Below, in pieces: positions 29,062 to 38,036 of a stretch of 64,000 nt of DNA. The notes below the pieces were generated by a model. It saw only the letters and a list, made by a program, of their open reading frames with translations. It made no database searches and was not told the DNA's origin. The stretch's first letter is position 1, and each line of letters opens with the position of its first letter. The position numbers were made by a program, and so were the translations under genes. This stretch comes from Pedobacter rhizosphaerae (GTDB lineage: Bacteria; Bacteroidota; Bacteroidia; Sphingobacteriales; Sphingobacteriaceae), in assembly GCF_900111155.1 (NCBI RefSeq), contig NZ_FOGG01000011.1, forward strand, positions 62,001-126,000, given 5' to 3'.

Positions 29062-29128
29062 CAAAATTATATTTACAATGTTAGGAGTCGATTAACCTAA
29101 GGTTAAGTTTTACCAGTGTTTATGTTAA
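29062..29128 (-). promoter_or_regulatory. 11-bp-periodic operator array and -7 element before the beta-helix lipoprotein gene
   Basis: On the minus strand five consecutive 11-bp units fill 29074-29128. Four match a [C/T]TAA[C/T]xx core in register: TTAACATAAAC, then TTAACCTTAGG, TTAATCGACTC and CTAACATTGTA; the second (ACTGGTAAAAC) deviates. Four bases (AATA) separate the last unit from TAATTTTG, a perfect -7 element (plus 29062-29069). The nearest unit shares its first ten bases with the nearest unit before the TonB receptor. A 7-bp core with a 4-bp spacer is the architecture of OmpR/PhoB-family binding sites. Confidence 0.65.
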
Positions 29129-29132
29129 GTTA

Positions 29133-31940
29133 TTATTTAGCGAATGAAAAATTATAGCTAAAGCTTAGTGTGAAATTACTTCCGAAACGTGATGATATAT
29201 ACTGTTTATCAACATTGCTGTCAAAACTTGTCTTATCATCCATGTTTAAATAAAAGATACTTTTCTGGTTAAAAATATCGCCAGCGTTAAGCTTTAACTC
29301 TGCCTTGTTTTTAAGCAATTTTTTACTGATCTGGAAATCCACAACATCTCTGGAGTTCTCCCAAATACTTGGAATTAGTGTATTACCTACAAAAGCAATT
29401 CTTTGACCTACACGATTATAAAGCGCGGTTAATGTAATTCCTGTAGGAACATTTGAATATTGTAAACCTGCATTAATCAAATAAGGCGATTGTCCTTGTA
29501 ATGGGCGTGCAGGCAAGCCAATGCTATTAAGTTTTACTTCTGATTTGATATAACTTAAATTAGCAAAGAAAGTCAGGTCTTTAAAGAACTCAGCATCACT
29601 GATAAAATCAAATTTCTTTCTTACATCAAGCTCGGCACCAAACGAATATGCTTTTGAAACATTAGTATAATTAACCTGACGACGCTCCGGTGTTCCGCCT
29701 TCATCAAGTGTTTGCTCAATAGCATTATTAAAATCCTTATAGAAAACAGAGAATGTTATCGCCTCACCAGCTTCAGGATAAATTTCATAACGCAAATCAC
29801 CGTTATTGATTGTACCACGTTTCAGCATCGGATTACCTAACGTTGAAGTTTGACTAACAAAATCATAGAATGTAAAAGGAGCTAACTCTCTTAATTCTGG
29901 TCTTGATACCGTTCTTGAACCTGATATCCTGAAATTACTTTTATCATTGATAGAGTAAGTGTAATTAACGGATGGCAGCACATCAAAGAAAGTCTGATCA
30001 AAGCTTCTAGCAGTACCGCTTAAATCGGTATAATCAATGTTTTGAAAATAGTGTTCTACCCTTGCACCCCAAGTCAATCTAGATTTCTCACCAATGTGAT
30101 TATCAAGCATTACATAACCTGCATTTAACATCGTTTGTGCCTGATAAGAATCTGTATTGCTGGTAAAGTCGTTTAAGTAGAAGCCTCCGTTGGTAGAAAT
30201 ATTGTTTTGTGAGAAGATCGTTTCCTTTGGCATAGATAGGATACTTTCGTCAAAACTAGCTGATCCCGAAGAATTGTATAGATAATTGAAGATTCTAGCA
30301 TTGAAATCTCTGGTTTTATACATACTTAAGAAACCTGACTTAAACGTGCTTTTCTTTTTGAATAAAGTAAACGGCAAGGTATAGTTTGCCAATGCAGAAT
30401 AATTATCCTCTTTCATATCAGCGAAGAAGCGACGGCTATTTCTATCGACTAAAGAATAAGTAGAAGAGTTGCTTCCGCCAACCTGACGATAGTAGATTGA
30501 ACGAAGATCTGGCTGATCACGGCTGATATTTGAATAACTTAAATTCCAGTTGATTTTTTGATCTGCCTTACCAAATTGATGTTCACCCTCCAATTGGGTA
30601 TTATAGATGGTTTTCCGAGTTTGGTCTGAGTTATTAAAACGCAGATTTGCATCAATGTTCGTATTGAAACCTGTTCTTTGTGTGTATATATCTTCAAGAA
30701 CATTATTTAATAGATTCTTGAAACCAAACTTGTTCTTACCTTTTTTATAGGTAACATTTGCTAATACCCCTACACTAGTATTAAAAATATTTTGAGTATC
30801 ATTATAGTCATAGTAAACATCCTTAAAACCATTTTGATAGTCATTTCTTTCAACGGGATTAATATTTTGAGAGTTCCTGTAAGATAATGAAATCACACTA
30901 CCCAAAGAACCACCATTTTCGAAATCCTTACGATTTCCCCAGGTAATCTGGTGATTTTGTGAAGGTAATGCTGTATATACTCTTTCTGCGTATGGATTAG
31001 GCAAAAGTTTAGAAAAATTAGCTTTTTGCTGAGCAGGCAGAGGATTATAATCTTGAAAAGATTTCGGGAAGTTTGAAGGAAATTTACGATCACCATCAAC
31101 AAGACCCAAATAATTGATTCCACTTCTTTCATTTGAAACAAAATCTTTAAAGGTAGATTGAGTGTTGTATCCCCAGCTTGTAGAAAGGCTTAAGTAACTC
31201 TGATCTGGTACATCTTTAGTAATCACCTGGATAATACCTCCGGCGAAATCACCTGGCAGATCAGGAGAAGCTGTTTTATAAACGATCAAGTTATCGATAA
31301 GGTTAGCAGGGATAATGTCGAAAGAAAACGCTTTTTTATCCGGCTCAGTCGATGGAAGTAAAGAGTTGTTTAACATAGATGTATTGTATCTATCTGCCAA
31401 ACCCCTGATAACAACAAATTTGTTATTCTGAATACTAGCCCCACTAACTCTTTTTAAAACCTCAGAGGTATTTCTATCTGGAGACTTTTGGATAATTTCT
31501 GCTGAAATACCACTTGAAATACTGATACTATTCTTTTGTTGTGCATATAAAGCATTGATACTTTCCTTTTTGAAAGATCCTTTAATTACAACTTCTGATA
31601 AGTTTTGTGAATTAGATTCTTCTAAAATTACATTTAATGTGGTGATTTTACCATTGGTTACTTCAACATCACTAATTTCCTTGCCTGTATAACCAACGTA
31701 CTGATAAACCAGCGCATATTTACCTGTAGCAACGCCTGCTATGGTATACTTACCATCGACATCTGTAGCCATACCTTTTGTGGTACCTTTAATTTTAACG
31801 GTTACCCCGATTAAAGTTTCGCCAGTTTTCTTATCCGTTACTGTACCTGAAATTTTACCTGTTTGCGCATAGGATACTATGCCGAGAAATAAAATCAGAA
31901 CTGTTAGTGCCGATTTTTTAAGAATTGTGATTGAGTTCAA
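29133..31940 (-). CDS. TonB-dependent outer-membrane receptor with CarboxypepD_reg-like domain
   Basis: A 935-residue receptor starting with a TTG codon at 31940: the upstream frame has a TAG with no ATG in between, and the signal peptide (ITILKKSALTVLILFLGIVSYAQ, read in parts) begins right after it. Next come a carboxypeptidase-regulatory-like beta domain (about 27-110, GKISGTVTDKKTGETLIGVTV), a plug (SGASIQNNKFVVIRGLADRYN) and a 22-strand barrel. It has no SusD partner; the next gene is a beta-helix lipoprotein. The substrate is unknown; the operator type suggests nutrient limitation such as phosphate. Confidence 0.92.
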   Translation of the reverse strand: MNSITILKKSALTVLILFLGIVSYAQTGKISGTVTDKKTGETLIGVTVKIKGTTKGMATDVDGKYTIAGVATGKYALVYQYVGYTGKEISDVEVTNGKITTLNVILEESNSQNLSEVVIKGSFKKESINALYAQQKNSISISSGISAEIIQKSPDRNTSEVLKRVSGASIQNNKFVVIRGLADRYNTSMLNNSLLPSTEPDKKAFSFDIIPANLIDNLIVYKTASPDLPGDFAGGIIQVITKDVPDQSYLSLSTSWGYNTQSTFKDFVSNERSGINYLGLVDGDRKFPSNFPKSFQDYNPLPAQQKANFSKLLPNPYAERVYTALPSQNHQITWGNRKDFENGGSLGSVISLSYRNSQNINPVERNDYQNGFKDVYYDYNDTQNIFNTSVGVLANVTYKKGKNKFGFKNLLNNVLEDIYTQRTGFNTNIDANLRFNNSDQTRKTIYNTQLEGEHQFGKADQKINWNLSYSNISRDQPDLRSIYYRQVGGSNSSTYSLVDRNSRRFFADMKEDNYSALANYTLPFTLFKKKSTFKSGFLSMYKTRDFNARIFNYLYNSSGSASFDESILSMPKETIFSQNNISTNGGFYLNDFTSNTDSYQAQTMLNAGYVMLDNHIGEKSRLTWGARVEHYFQNIDYTDLSGTARSFDQTFFDVLPSVNYTYSINDKSNFRISGSRTVSRPELRELAPFTFYDFVSQTSTLGNPMLKRGTINNGDLRYEIYPEAGEAITFSVFYKDFNNAIEQTLDEGGTPERRQVNYTNVSKAYSFGAELDVRKKFDFISDAEFFKDLTFFANLSYIKSEVKLNSIGLPARPLQGQSPYLINAGLQYSNVPTGITLTALYNRVGQRIAFVGNTLIPSIWENSRDVVDFQISKKLLKNKAELKLNAGDIFNQKSIFYLNMDDKTSFDSNVDKQYISSRFGSNFTLSFSYNFSFAK

Positions 31941-31962
31941 TTTGCCTGTATTTAATTTTAGG

Positions 31963-32040
31963 CAAAGCTATTACCACAATGTTAGCTGTATGTTAGATGT
32001 TAATTAAGATTTGTTTAGCTAAAGGTTAACTTAATGTTAC
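31963..32040 (-). promoter_or_regulatory. six-unit 11-bp-periodic operator array and -7 element before the TonB receptor gene
   Basis: On the minus strand six consecutive 11-bp units (32040 to 31975) read GTAACATTAAG, TTAACCTTTAG, CTAAACAAATC, TTAATTAACAT, CTAACATACAG, CTAACATTGTG. Then come GTAA and TAGCTTTG, a perfect -7 element (plus 31963-31970). There is no TTTG at -33; the repeats occupy that place, as expected for an activator-dependent promoter. The last two full copies of CTAACAT are exactly 11 bp apart (7-bp core, 4-bp spacer), like a Pho box. Confidence 0.7.
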
Positions 32041-32051
32041 CAAGTCAAAGA

Positions 32052-32570
32052 TTAATAACGAATTCCTACTTTCTTGCAAATGAAGTGCAATAACCATATA
32101 GGACCTATTAACAAAAACTTAATGTCGTCTAAAAATGATGGTTTCTTTCCTTCAATTTTATGACCGATAAATTGACCGATCCAGGAGAGTACAAATATGA
32201 TTAAGCAAACCAGCCATACCGATGGTCCGCCAGCTGCTTCCCAATATTCGAGTTGAACAATCCCATAACTCATGATCCCAACTACCCAAATCATTAAAAA
32301 AAACAGTACTGGCGAGAGGCTGAAATAATAATATAAACTGAAGGCCAACAAAAATGAAGCCCAGTTAAAGTAGCCATTGTAGCTTCCCAGGAAATTCAAA
32401 TGTGGAAAGGGAATTTGCCAAACCAATCCGAGTAAACTAAAAACAATTAAGGGCACACAAATCCAGTGAAATAATTTATTGGTTGGGTTTTGATGGCTTT
32501 CTGCATATTTATCAAAAAGGACGTCTACCGGGCGCTTCTCTTCTACTGTTTTCATACTGGGTTTGCTCAT
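32052..32570 (-). CDS. DUF962/Mpo1-like membrane protein
   Basis: A 172-residue protein with the DUF962 pattern: VDVLFDKYAESHQNPTNKLFHWICVPLIVFS, four hydrophobic segments, and FIGHKIEGKKPSF followed by a C-terminal LLIGPIWLLHFI. The conserved His residues (SHQNPTN, LFHW, IGHK) are those proposed to bind iron in yeast Mpo1, a dioxygenase that shortens 2-hydroxy fatty acids. Whether the bacterial proteins do the same is not established. It is a single gene between rny and the TonB receptor. Confidence 0.85.
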   Translation of the reverse strand: MSKPSMKTVEEKRPVDVLFDKYAESHQNPTNKLFHWICVPLIVFSLLGLVWQIPFPHLNFLGSYNGYFNWASFLLAFSLYYYFSLSPVLFFLMIWVVGIMSYGIVQLEYWEAAGGPSVWLVCLIIFVLSWIGQFIGHKIEGKKPSFLDDIKFLLIGPIWLLHFICKKVGIRY

Positions 32571-32665
32571 TTACGGTAAAATTAACAAAAGCAAAGCATA
32601 TTACATGGATTGTAGTGGCTAAATCTTGTTTTCTTTAGTATTGATCATGCTCCTGTAGCTAAAAT

Positions 32666-32694
32666 AAAAAAGCGATGGGGTTAACCATCGCTTT
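32666..32694 (-). terminator. terminator after rny
   Basis: Stem AAGCGATGG (32670-32678) with its complement at 32685-32693, with a T-rich tail on the minus strand, 27 bp after the rny stop. Confidence 0.8.
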
Positions 32695-32719
32695 CATTTA
32701 TTCTAAATAAGTAACTTGC

Positions 32720-34291
32720 CTATTTTGCAAAGGCTACAGAACGTGTTTCTCTAATTACTGTAACCTTGATCTGACCAGGATAAGTCATTTCGGTTTGAAT
32801 ACGGGTAGAGATATCTGCTGCTAATAATTCTGCTTGAGCATCAGTTACGCGTTCGCTTTCTACTACTACACGAAGCTCTCTTCCTGCCTGAATAGCGAAT
32901 GTTTTCTCTACTCCCGGGTAAGAAAGCGCCAGTTCTTCTAAATCCTTTAAACGCTTGATATAACTTTCTACTACCTCTCTACGTGCACCAGGGCGCGCGC
33001 CAGAAATGGCATCACAAGCTTGTACAATTGGAGAAATTAATGAGGTCATTTCGATTTCATCATGGTGCGCTCCAATAGCGTTACAAACTTCAGGATGCTC
33101 CTTATATTTCTCTGCCAGCTGCATACCTAAGATAGCGTGTGGCAATTCAGGATTATCGTCAGGAACTTTACCAATATCGTGTAGTAAACCTGCACGTTTG
33201 GCTAACTTTGCATTTAAACCTAACTCTGCAGCCATAGTAGCACAGAAATTGGCTACTTCACGAGAGTGATGTAATAAGTTCTGACCATAAGATGAACGGT
33301 AACGCATACGGCCAACCATACGGATGAGTTCCGGATGCAAACCATGAATACCTAAATCGATAACGGTACGTTCACCGATTTCGATAATCTCATCTTCAAT
33401 TTGTTTCTTTGTTTTGGCAACAATCTCTTCAATTCTGGCCGGGTGGATACGTCCATCGGTAACCAAACGGTGTAAGGCTAAACGCGCAATTTCTCTTCTT
33501 ACCGGATCGAAACCAGATAGGATGATGGCTTCAGGCGTATCATCAACGATAATTTCGATACCTGTAGCCGCTTCTAAAGCCCTGATGTTTCTACCTTCTC
33601 TACCAATTACACGACCTTTGATTTCATCGCTTTCAATATGAAAGATAGATACTGAGTTTTCAATAGCAGCCTCTGTAGCTGTACGTTGAATGGTTTGAAT
33701 AACCACCTTCTTAGCCTCTTTACTTGCAGTAAGCTTAGCTTCATCAACAATGTCCTTAACCTGCATCATCGCCTGCGTACGGGCCTCTTGCTTCAGGTTT
33801 TCTACCAACTGATCTTTAGCTTCTTCGGCCGATAAGCCAGCGATACTTTCTAATTGTTTAAGGTGTTGGTTTTTCAATACCTCTACCTCATCCTGTTTCT
33901 TTAGAGCCAGATCGGTTTGCTTTTCTAAATTAGCTTTAACCTTATCTAATTCCTGCTCCTTTTTATGTAAATTCTCAGTACGTTGATTTACCGATTGTTC
34001 TTTTTGTTTGATGGTATTGTCACGTTGATTAATGCTGTTGTTTTTTGCATTAACTTCTTGTTCGTGTTCTGCTTTTAATTGTAAAAATTTCTCTTTTGCT
34101 TCTAAAAGTTTATTCTTTTTTAAGATTTCAGCATTGTTTTCTGCATCTTTTAAAATCTTCTTCACTTTGTTTTGAGCTGCAATTTCCTGTTGTTTTAACA
34201 GGTTGCGAAGCAGGAATCTCCCCACCACTATTCCGATACCCAGGCCTGCTATTAAGGCAAATATGTATCCTAATATTTCAACTGTTTCCAT
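32720..34291 (-). CDS. rny: ribonuclease Y
   Basis: A 523-residue endoribonuclease initiating mRNA decay. Order of parts: N-terminal membrane helix ([21 protein letters not shown]), a long charged coiled coil (about 30-200), a KH domain (about 210-280, [17 protein letters not shown]) and an HD domain (about 335-430, HSREVANF then LLHDIGK). It lies downstream of pheT, a coiled-coil gene, zapA and the candidate 6S RNA. Confidence 0.97.
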   Translation of the reverse strand: METVEILGYIFALIAGLGIGIVVGRFLLRNLLKQQEIAAQNKVKKILKDAENNAEILKKNKLLEAKEKFLQLKAEHEQEVNAKNNSINQRDNTIKQKEQSVNQRTENLHKKEQELDKVKANLEKQTDLALKKQDEVEVLKNQHLKQLESIAGLSAEEAKDQLVENLKQEARTQAMMQVKDIVDEAKLTASKEAKKVVIQTIQRTATEAAIENSVSIFHIESDEIKGRVIGREGRNIRALEAATGIEIIVDDTPEAIILSGFDPVRREIARLALHRLVTDGRIHPARIEEIVAKTKKQIEDEIIEIGERTVIDLGIHGLHPELIRMVGRMRYRSSYGQNLLHHSREVANFCATMAAELGLNAKLAKRAGLLHDIGKVPDDNPELPHAILGMQLAEKYKEHPEVCNAIGAHHDEIEMTSLISPIVQACDAISGARPGARREVVESYIKRLKDLEELALSYPGVEKTFAIQAGRELRVVVESERVTDAQAELLAADISTRIQTEMTYPGQIKVTVIRETRSVAFAK

Positions 34292-34330
34292 TTTGTTTTT
34301 TAAGTAAAAAAAAACCGCATCTAATTTTTT

Positions 34331-34542
34331 AAAGTCTCATCATTTTAAACCTCAACTAAGCATAATTAGGATTTAAGCCATTTTCAGATGTAAAACAAAT
34401 GAAATCCGCCCTCTTAACCCTATAGATATTGAAGTGTTAAGTTTTATAAATTTTGAAACTCAAAAACTAGCTGCGGCTATATTTTTGTGCTAATATATTG
34501 AAGTGTTATCCTGCTAAATTTAATCTGCCTTGATAAAACTTC
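34331..34542 (-). ncRNA. ssrS: probable 6S RNA (ssrS) between zapA and rny
   Basis: The 268-bp zapA-rny gap has no reading frame. Its minus-strand transcript can close on itself: GAAGTTTTATC (plus 532-542 of 34 kb) pairs all 11 positions with GATGAGACTTT (plus 331-341), counting G-T pairs. Further in, ATTAAATTT pairs with AGGTTT and AAT across a bulge, then AGCA/TGCT and GGAT/ATCC. This leaves a large central open region and a CCGC/GCGG terminal stem. A 212-nt rod with a central bubble is 6S-like, and 6S lies beside zapA in Proteobacteria. A repeated 14-mer (34426-34439, 34495-34508) is unexplained. No covariance model could be run. Confidence 0.4.
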
Positions 34543-34559
34543 GAAAGAACGTACCTTTT

Positions 34560-34850
34560 TTATTTCTTAAAGAAATCGTTTAATAAACCATCCAACTCTT
34601 CTACTTTATCAGCAACTGCAGTATCCTGGCTTTGCACCTTATTCTCTGTTCTTAAAACAGCCGTTGCATAATGCAGCACAGCCATTGAAAGCAGATCTTG
34701 CTTATCTCTAACCGCATAATTTTCCTGATAGTCTTTTATGCGCTCATTGATCATTTTTGCTGCCCGTCTCACAATCTCTTCCTCTTCCATATTTACCTTT
34801 AAAGGGTAAATGCGGTCGGAAATGGTTATCTTAATCGAGATTTCTCCCAT
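34560..34850 (-). CDS. zapA: cell division protein ZapA
   Basis: A 96-residue ZapA: SIKITISDRIYPLKVNMEEEEIVRRAAKMINERIKDY (read in parts), then a helix with DLLSMAVLHYATAVL and a coiled-coil tail. It bundles FtsZ at the division site. It is 34 bp after the small coiled-coil gene and is followed by the candidate 6S RNA. Confidence 0.93.
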   Translation of the reverse strand: MGEISIKITISDRIYPLKVNMEEEEIVRRAAKMINERIKDYQENYAVRDKQDLLSMAVLHYATAVLRTENKVQSQDTAVADKVEELDGLLNDFFKK

Positions 34851-34884
34851 TGTTTAGCTTAGTTTCGATTTTCCACACTACTTA

Positions 34885-35175
34885 TTATTTCTTCAGCAGT
34901 GCGATACTTTTATCTATCTCCCGCACAAAATCGTTAATTTTTTGTTTAATGTCAAGCGATTTTTCGCTTGTACCTTCAATACTCTTAGCCAATTTGGTAA
35001 CCCTGAGTTTTTCCTCAAGATCTGCATTTTTAACTTTCGATGTATCAAACGCCACCTTTAACGATTGATTTTCAAGCTTTAATAAATCATTTTCTTCCTG
35101 CAACGCATTACACAACTCTATTAACTGAGCCGTTTTATGTAGTACCTTATCTAATTGATCTGCAACAGAAGTCAT
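34885..35175 (-). CDS. small coiled-coil protein between pheT and zapA
   Basis: A 96-residue, almost entirely helical protein with heptad pattern (IELCNALQEENDLLKLENQSLK, then VKNADLEEKLRVTKL, and a second helix IKQKINDFVREIDKSIALLKK). No named family is recognised. Its size, coiled coil and position directly before zapA suggest a ZapB-like partner that links ZapA to other division or chromosome proteins; this is inference from neighbourhood. Confidence 0.8.
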   Translation of the reverse strand: MTSVADQLDKVLHKTAQLIELCNALQEENDLLKLENQSLKVAFDTSKVKNADLEEKLRVTKLAKSIEGTSEKSLDIKQKINDFVREIDKSIALLKK

Positions 35176-35206
35176 GAATTTATTTCTAAAAATACGAATT
35201 AATATT

Positions 35207-37606
35207 TTATTTCCTAATTTCTGCGCCTGCTTGTTGGGTTAAATTCGCCATCAATTTCTGCATGGTGCTTTCAATCTGCTTATCAGTAAGGGTTTGCTCT
35301 TCATCTTGAAGAATAAAATTTAAAGCATAAGATTTTTTACCTTCCGGCAGCTTGTCTCCTTCGTATACATCGAACACACCAACTTCCTTAATCAGCTTTT
35401 TATCTGTTTTAAAGGCAATGCTCTTTAATGATTCGAAGGTAACATCTTTATCAATCAGTAGTGATAAATCTCTTCTTACCTGAGGGTATTTAGACACTTC
35501 CTTATTGACGATTTTATTCTTCCTTACAATATCCAACAAACCAGCCCAATCGAAATCGGCATAAAAAACTTCTGCATTCACATCAGCCAATTTTCTATCG
35601 GCTTTGCTTGCCGCTCCAAAACTCACTAACGTTTTATCTCCTCTGAAATATTTAATGCCGTAAGCAAAATTCTCGTCGTTTAAAACATCTGTTTGGTAAG
35701 CTGAAATACCTAAACGAGAGATAATGGCATCTACCGCAGCCTTTAAATTGTAAAAAGTTACCGGTTTAGTGCTTTGGTTCCATTGCTCGTTTTGTTTTGC
35801 ACCAGATATCAATAATAATAAGCGTGGACGTTCAACGTACTTCTCGTTTATTAAGTGATAGGTTTTTCCAAATTCGTAAAACTTAACATCAGCATTTTTA
35901 CGGTTCTGGTTATACACCACGCTTTCTAAAGCGGGCATTAATAAGCTTTGACGCATTACATTTAAATCGCTGCTTAAAGGATTTAAAATGAATACTGCTT
36001 CATCCAGATTCTTAGAATAAGCTGATTTGGTTAATGAATTGCACCAGATTTCTGCATAGCCATTGGCTGCAAGCATATCTGCAATTACATTTTGTGTATT
36101 CTCTTTATCAGGTCTGTTCGTATAAGATAACGAAGCATTCACCTTTGTTGGAATTTCGATATTGTTATATCCGTAAATACGCAATACTTCCTCCGTAATA
36201 TCACACTCACGGGTTACATCAACTTTATAAGAAGGTACTCTTAATGCTAAAGTATCCAGAGAGGTATTCGTAGCGGAAATCCCTAAAGCGGTAATAATAT
36301 GTTTAATTTCAGTTGATGGAATATTTGCTCCGATTAACTTATTGATATTGGCAAAGCTCACCTCAAACTCAAATGGTTTAATGTGGCTTGGGTAAATATC
36401 CGATATAGATGAAGAAATTTCGCCACCTGCAAGTTCCTTAATTAAAATAGCTGCATATTTTAAAGCGGTAACCGTAATTTCCGGATCTGTTCCACGCTCG
36501 AAGCGGAAAGAAGCATCAGTTTTTAACCCATGTCTTTTAGCCGTTTTACGTACTGAAACGGAATTAAAATAAGCACTTTCTAAGAATACATTTTTAGTTT
36601 CTGCATCTACTCCAGAGCTTTTACCTCCAAAAACACCAGCAATACACATCGGTGCTTCTGCGTTACAGATCATTAAATCTTCTGCGCTCAGCTTACGCTC
36701 TACATCATCAAGTGTTACAAAAGGAGTTCCTTCGGCTACCTTCTTAACAATCACCTTCCCACCGCTGATTTTATCGGCATCAAAGGCATGCAATGGCTGC
36801 CCCAATCCATGCAATACATAGTTGGTAATATCTACTATATTATTAATCGGACGTAATCCAATTACTTTCAATTTATCTTTTAACCACTCTGGTGATTCTT
36901 TAACGGTAACTCCAGAAACCGTTATGCTGCTGTAACGTGGACAAGCATCAAGATCTTCAACGGTTACCGGGATAACCAGATTCTCATTTTCGACCTGGAA
37001 GGATGCCAAATCAGGCATTTCATATTCACTCCTGAAATAGGCGGCTAGATCTCTGGCCACACCTAAGTGAGAAGCAGCATCTGCCCTATTTGGGGTCAAT
37101 CCGATTTCAAAAACAAAATCATCCTCCATTTGGAAGTATTCTTTGGCCGGTATACCAATCTCCACATCAGAAGGGAGTACCATAATTCCATCATGAGATT
37201 TACCCAAACCAATTTCATCTTCCGCACAGATCATCCCTTTAGAAACTTCGCCTCTAATTTTTGATTCTTTTATTTTGAAGGGTTCTCCTTCTAAGGGATA
37301 TACAGTTGTACCTACAGTAGCCACCACAACCTTTTGGCCTGCAGCTACATTGGGTGCACCACAAACAATCTGCAGGTTTTCTGGCCCACCAACACTCACA
37401 GTCGTTACGCTTAAACGATCAGCATTTGGATGTTGAACACGGGTTAATACTTCGCCAATAACCAAACCTTCTAATCCACCAACCACAGGCTGTACCTTTT
37501 CTACGCTTTCTACCTCTAAGCCTATATTAGTCAAAATCAGGGAGAGTTCCTGAGGGGTTTTGTCTATTTGAACGAATTGTTTTAACCAGTTATATGATAT
37601 TTTCAT
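35207..37606 (-). CDS. pheT: phenylalanine-tRNA ligase beta subunit
   Basis: A 799-residue subunit with all usual parts: EMAP-type tRNA-binding domain (about 40-150, GLVIGEVLTRVQHPNADRLSV), B3/B4 editing domain (NRADAASHLGVARDLAAYF and further), B5 domain (about 400-475), catalytic-like core and C-terminal ferredoxin-like anticodon-binding domain (KYPQVRRDLSLLIDKDV to GAEIRK). The alpha subunit gene pheS is not in the window. First gene of the pheT-coiled coil-zapA-6S-rny group. Confidence 0.97.
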   Translation of the reverse strand: MKISYNWLKQFVQIDKTPQELSLILTNIGLEVESVEKVQPVVGGLEGLVIGEVLTRVQHPNADRLSVTTVSVGGPENLQIVCGAPNVAAGQKVVVATVGTTVYPLEGEPFKIKESKIRGEVSKGMICAEDEIGLGKSHDGIMVLPSDVEIGIPAKEYFQMEDDFVFEIGLTPNRADAASHLGVARDLAAYFRSEYEMPDLASFQVENENLVIPVTVEDLDACPRYSSITVSGVTVKESPEWLKDKLKVIGLRPINNIVDITNYVLHGLGQPLHAFDADKISGGKVIVKKVAEGTPFVTLDDVERKLSAEDLMICNAEAPMCIAGVFGGKSSGVDAETKNVFLESAYFNSVSVRKTAKRHGLKTDASFRFERGTDPEITVTALKYAAILIKELAGGEISSSISDIYPSHIKPFEFEVSFANINKLIGANIPSTEIKHIITALGISATNTSLDTLALRVPSYKVDVTRECDITEEVLRIYGYNNIEIPTKVNASLSYTNRPDKENTQNVIADMLAANGYAEIWCNSLTKSAYSKNLDEAVFILNPLSSDLNVMRQSLLMPALESVVYNQNRKNADVKFYEFGKTYHLINEKYVERPRLLLLISGAKQNEQWNQSTKPVTFYNLKAAVDAIISRLGISAYQTDVLNDENFAYGIKYFRGDKTLVSFGAASKADRKLADVNAEVFYADFDWAGLLDIVRKNKIVNKEVSKYPQVRRDLSLLIDKDVTFESLKSIAFKTDKKLIKEVGVFDVYEGDKLPEGKKSYALNFILQDEEQTLTDKQIESTMQKLMANLTQQAGAEIRK

Positions 37607-37695
37607 TTGTTGAAAAGTATGACGTATTGAGTAATGAGTACCGAGATTTTATTGCGCATCGACCTACACTTTATGCAATACCGTTAAATAATGCG

Positions 37696-37726
37696 CAAAG
37701 ATAATATTAATGCCGAAAGGTTTAAA
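37696..37726 (-). promoter_or_regulatory. promoter of pheT
   Basis: Minus-strand TTTA (plus 37723-37726), 19 bp, then TATCTTTG (plus 37696-37703): a near-perfect Bacteroidetes promoter giving a leader of about 85 nt before pheT. No T-box or attenuator fold was recognised in the leader. Confidence 0.65.
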
Positions 37727-37823
37727 GTAAACGTTCTACAAAAGGTGATTAATAATTGAAATATGACGCGGTTTTTGCCTCATTAAGAAAAGAGCCTTAT
37801 TTATATGCTGTAAATATTTAAGG

Positions 37824-38018
37824 TTAGTGCATTCCTCCCAGGTTAGAAAGCATAAGCGCACAGGCTCCTGCACCAATTACGAACAATATTACAGATGCAA
37901 TAACCATTTTAAGTCCTGTTTTAATGGGTTCGCTCTTTGAAGCCTTAACAATCATGGTAATGATTCCAACAATAAACAAACCCACTACAGCGATCCAGTA
38001 AAGTATAAATAGTTCCAT
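37824..38018 (-). CDS. two-helix small membrane protein, copy B
   Basis: A 64-residue protein of two membrane helices (LFILYWIAVVGLFIVGIITMIV and MVIASVILFVIGAGACALML) joined by a basic loop (KASKSEPIKTGLK). It is clearly paralogous to the gene just upstream (shared layout IGLFIxGIITxIVKxS, EPxKxG, IASVILxxxGxGAC). No known family assigned. Last gene of the cluster with the radical SAM enzyme, 18 bp after copy A. It may be a membrane subunit for the cluster's enzyme activity, but that is a guess from location. Confidence 0.8.
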   Translation of the reverse strand: MELFILYWIAVVGLFIVGIITMIVKASKSEPIKTGLKMVIASVILFVIGAGACALMLSNLGGMH

Positions 38019-38036
38019 CCTCAGTTTATTTAAATA

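Noticed and set aside
30893..31141. 82-codon minus-strand frame within the TonB receptor gene
   Set aside because: It is an out-of-frame shadow inside an intact receptor gene.
37607..37690. T-box or Phe attenuator in the pheT leader
   Set aside because: No T-box TGG bulge, leader peptide with Phe codons or terminator/antiterminator pair was found.
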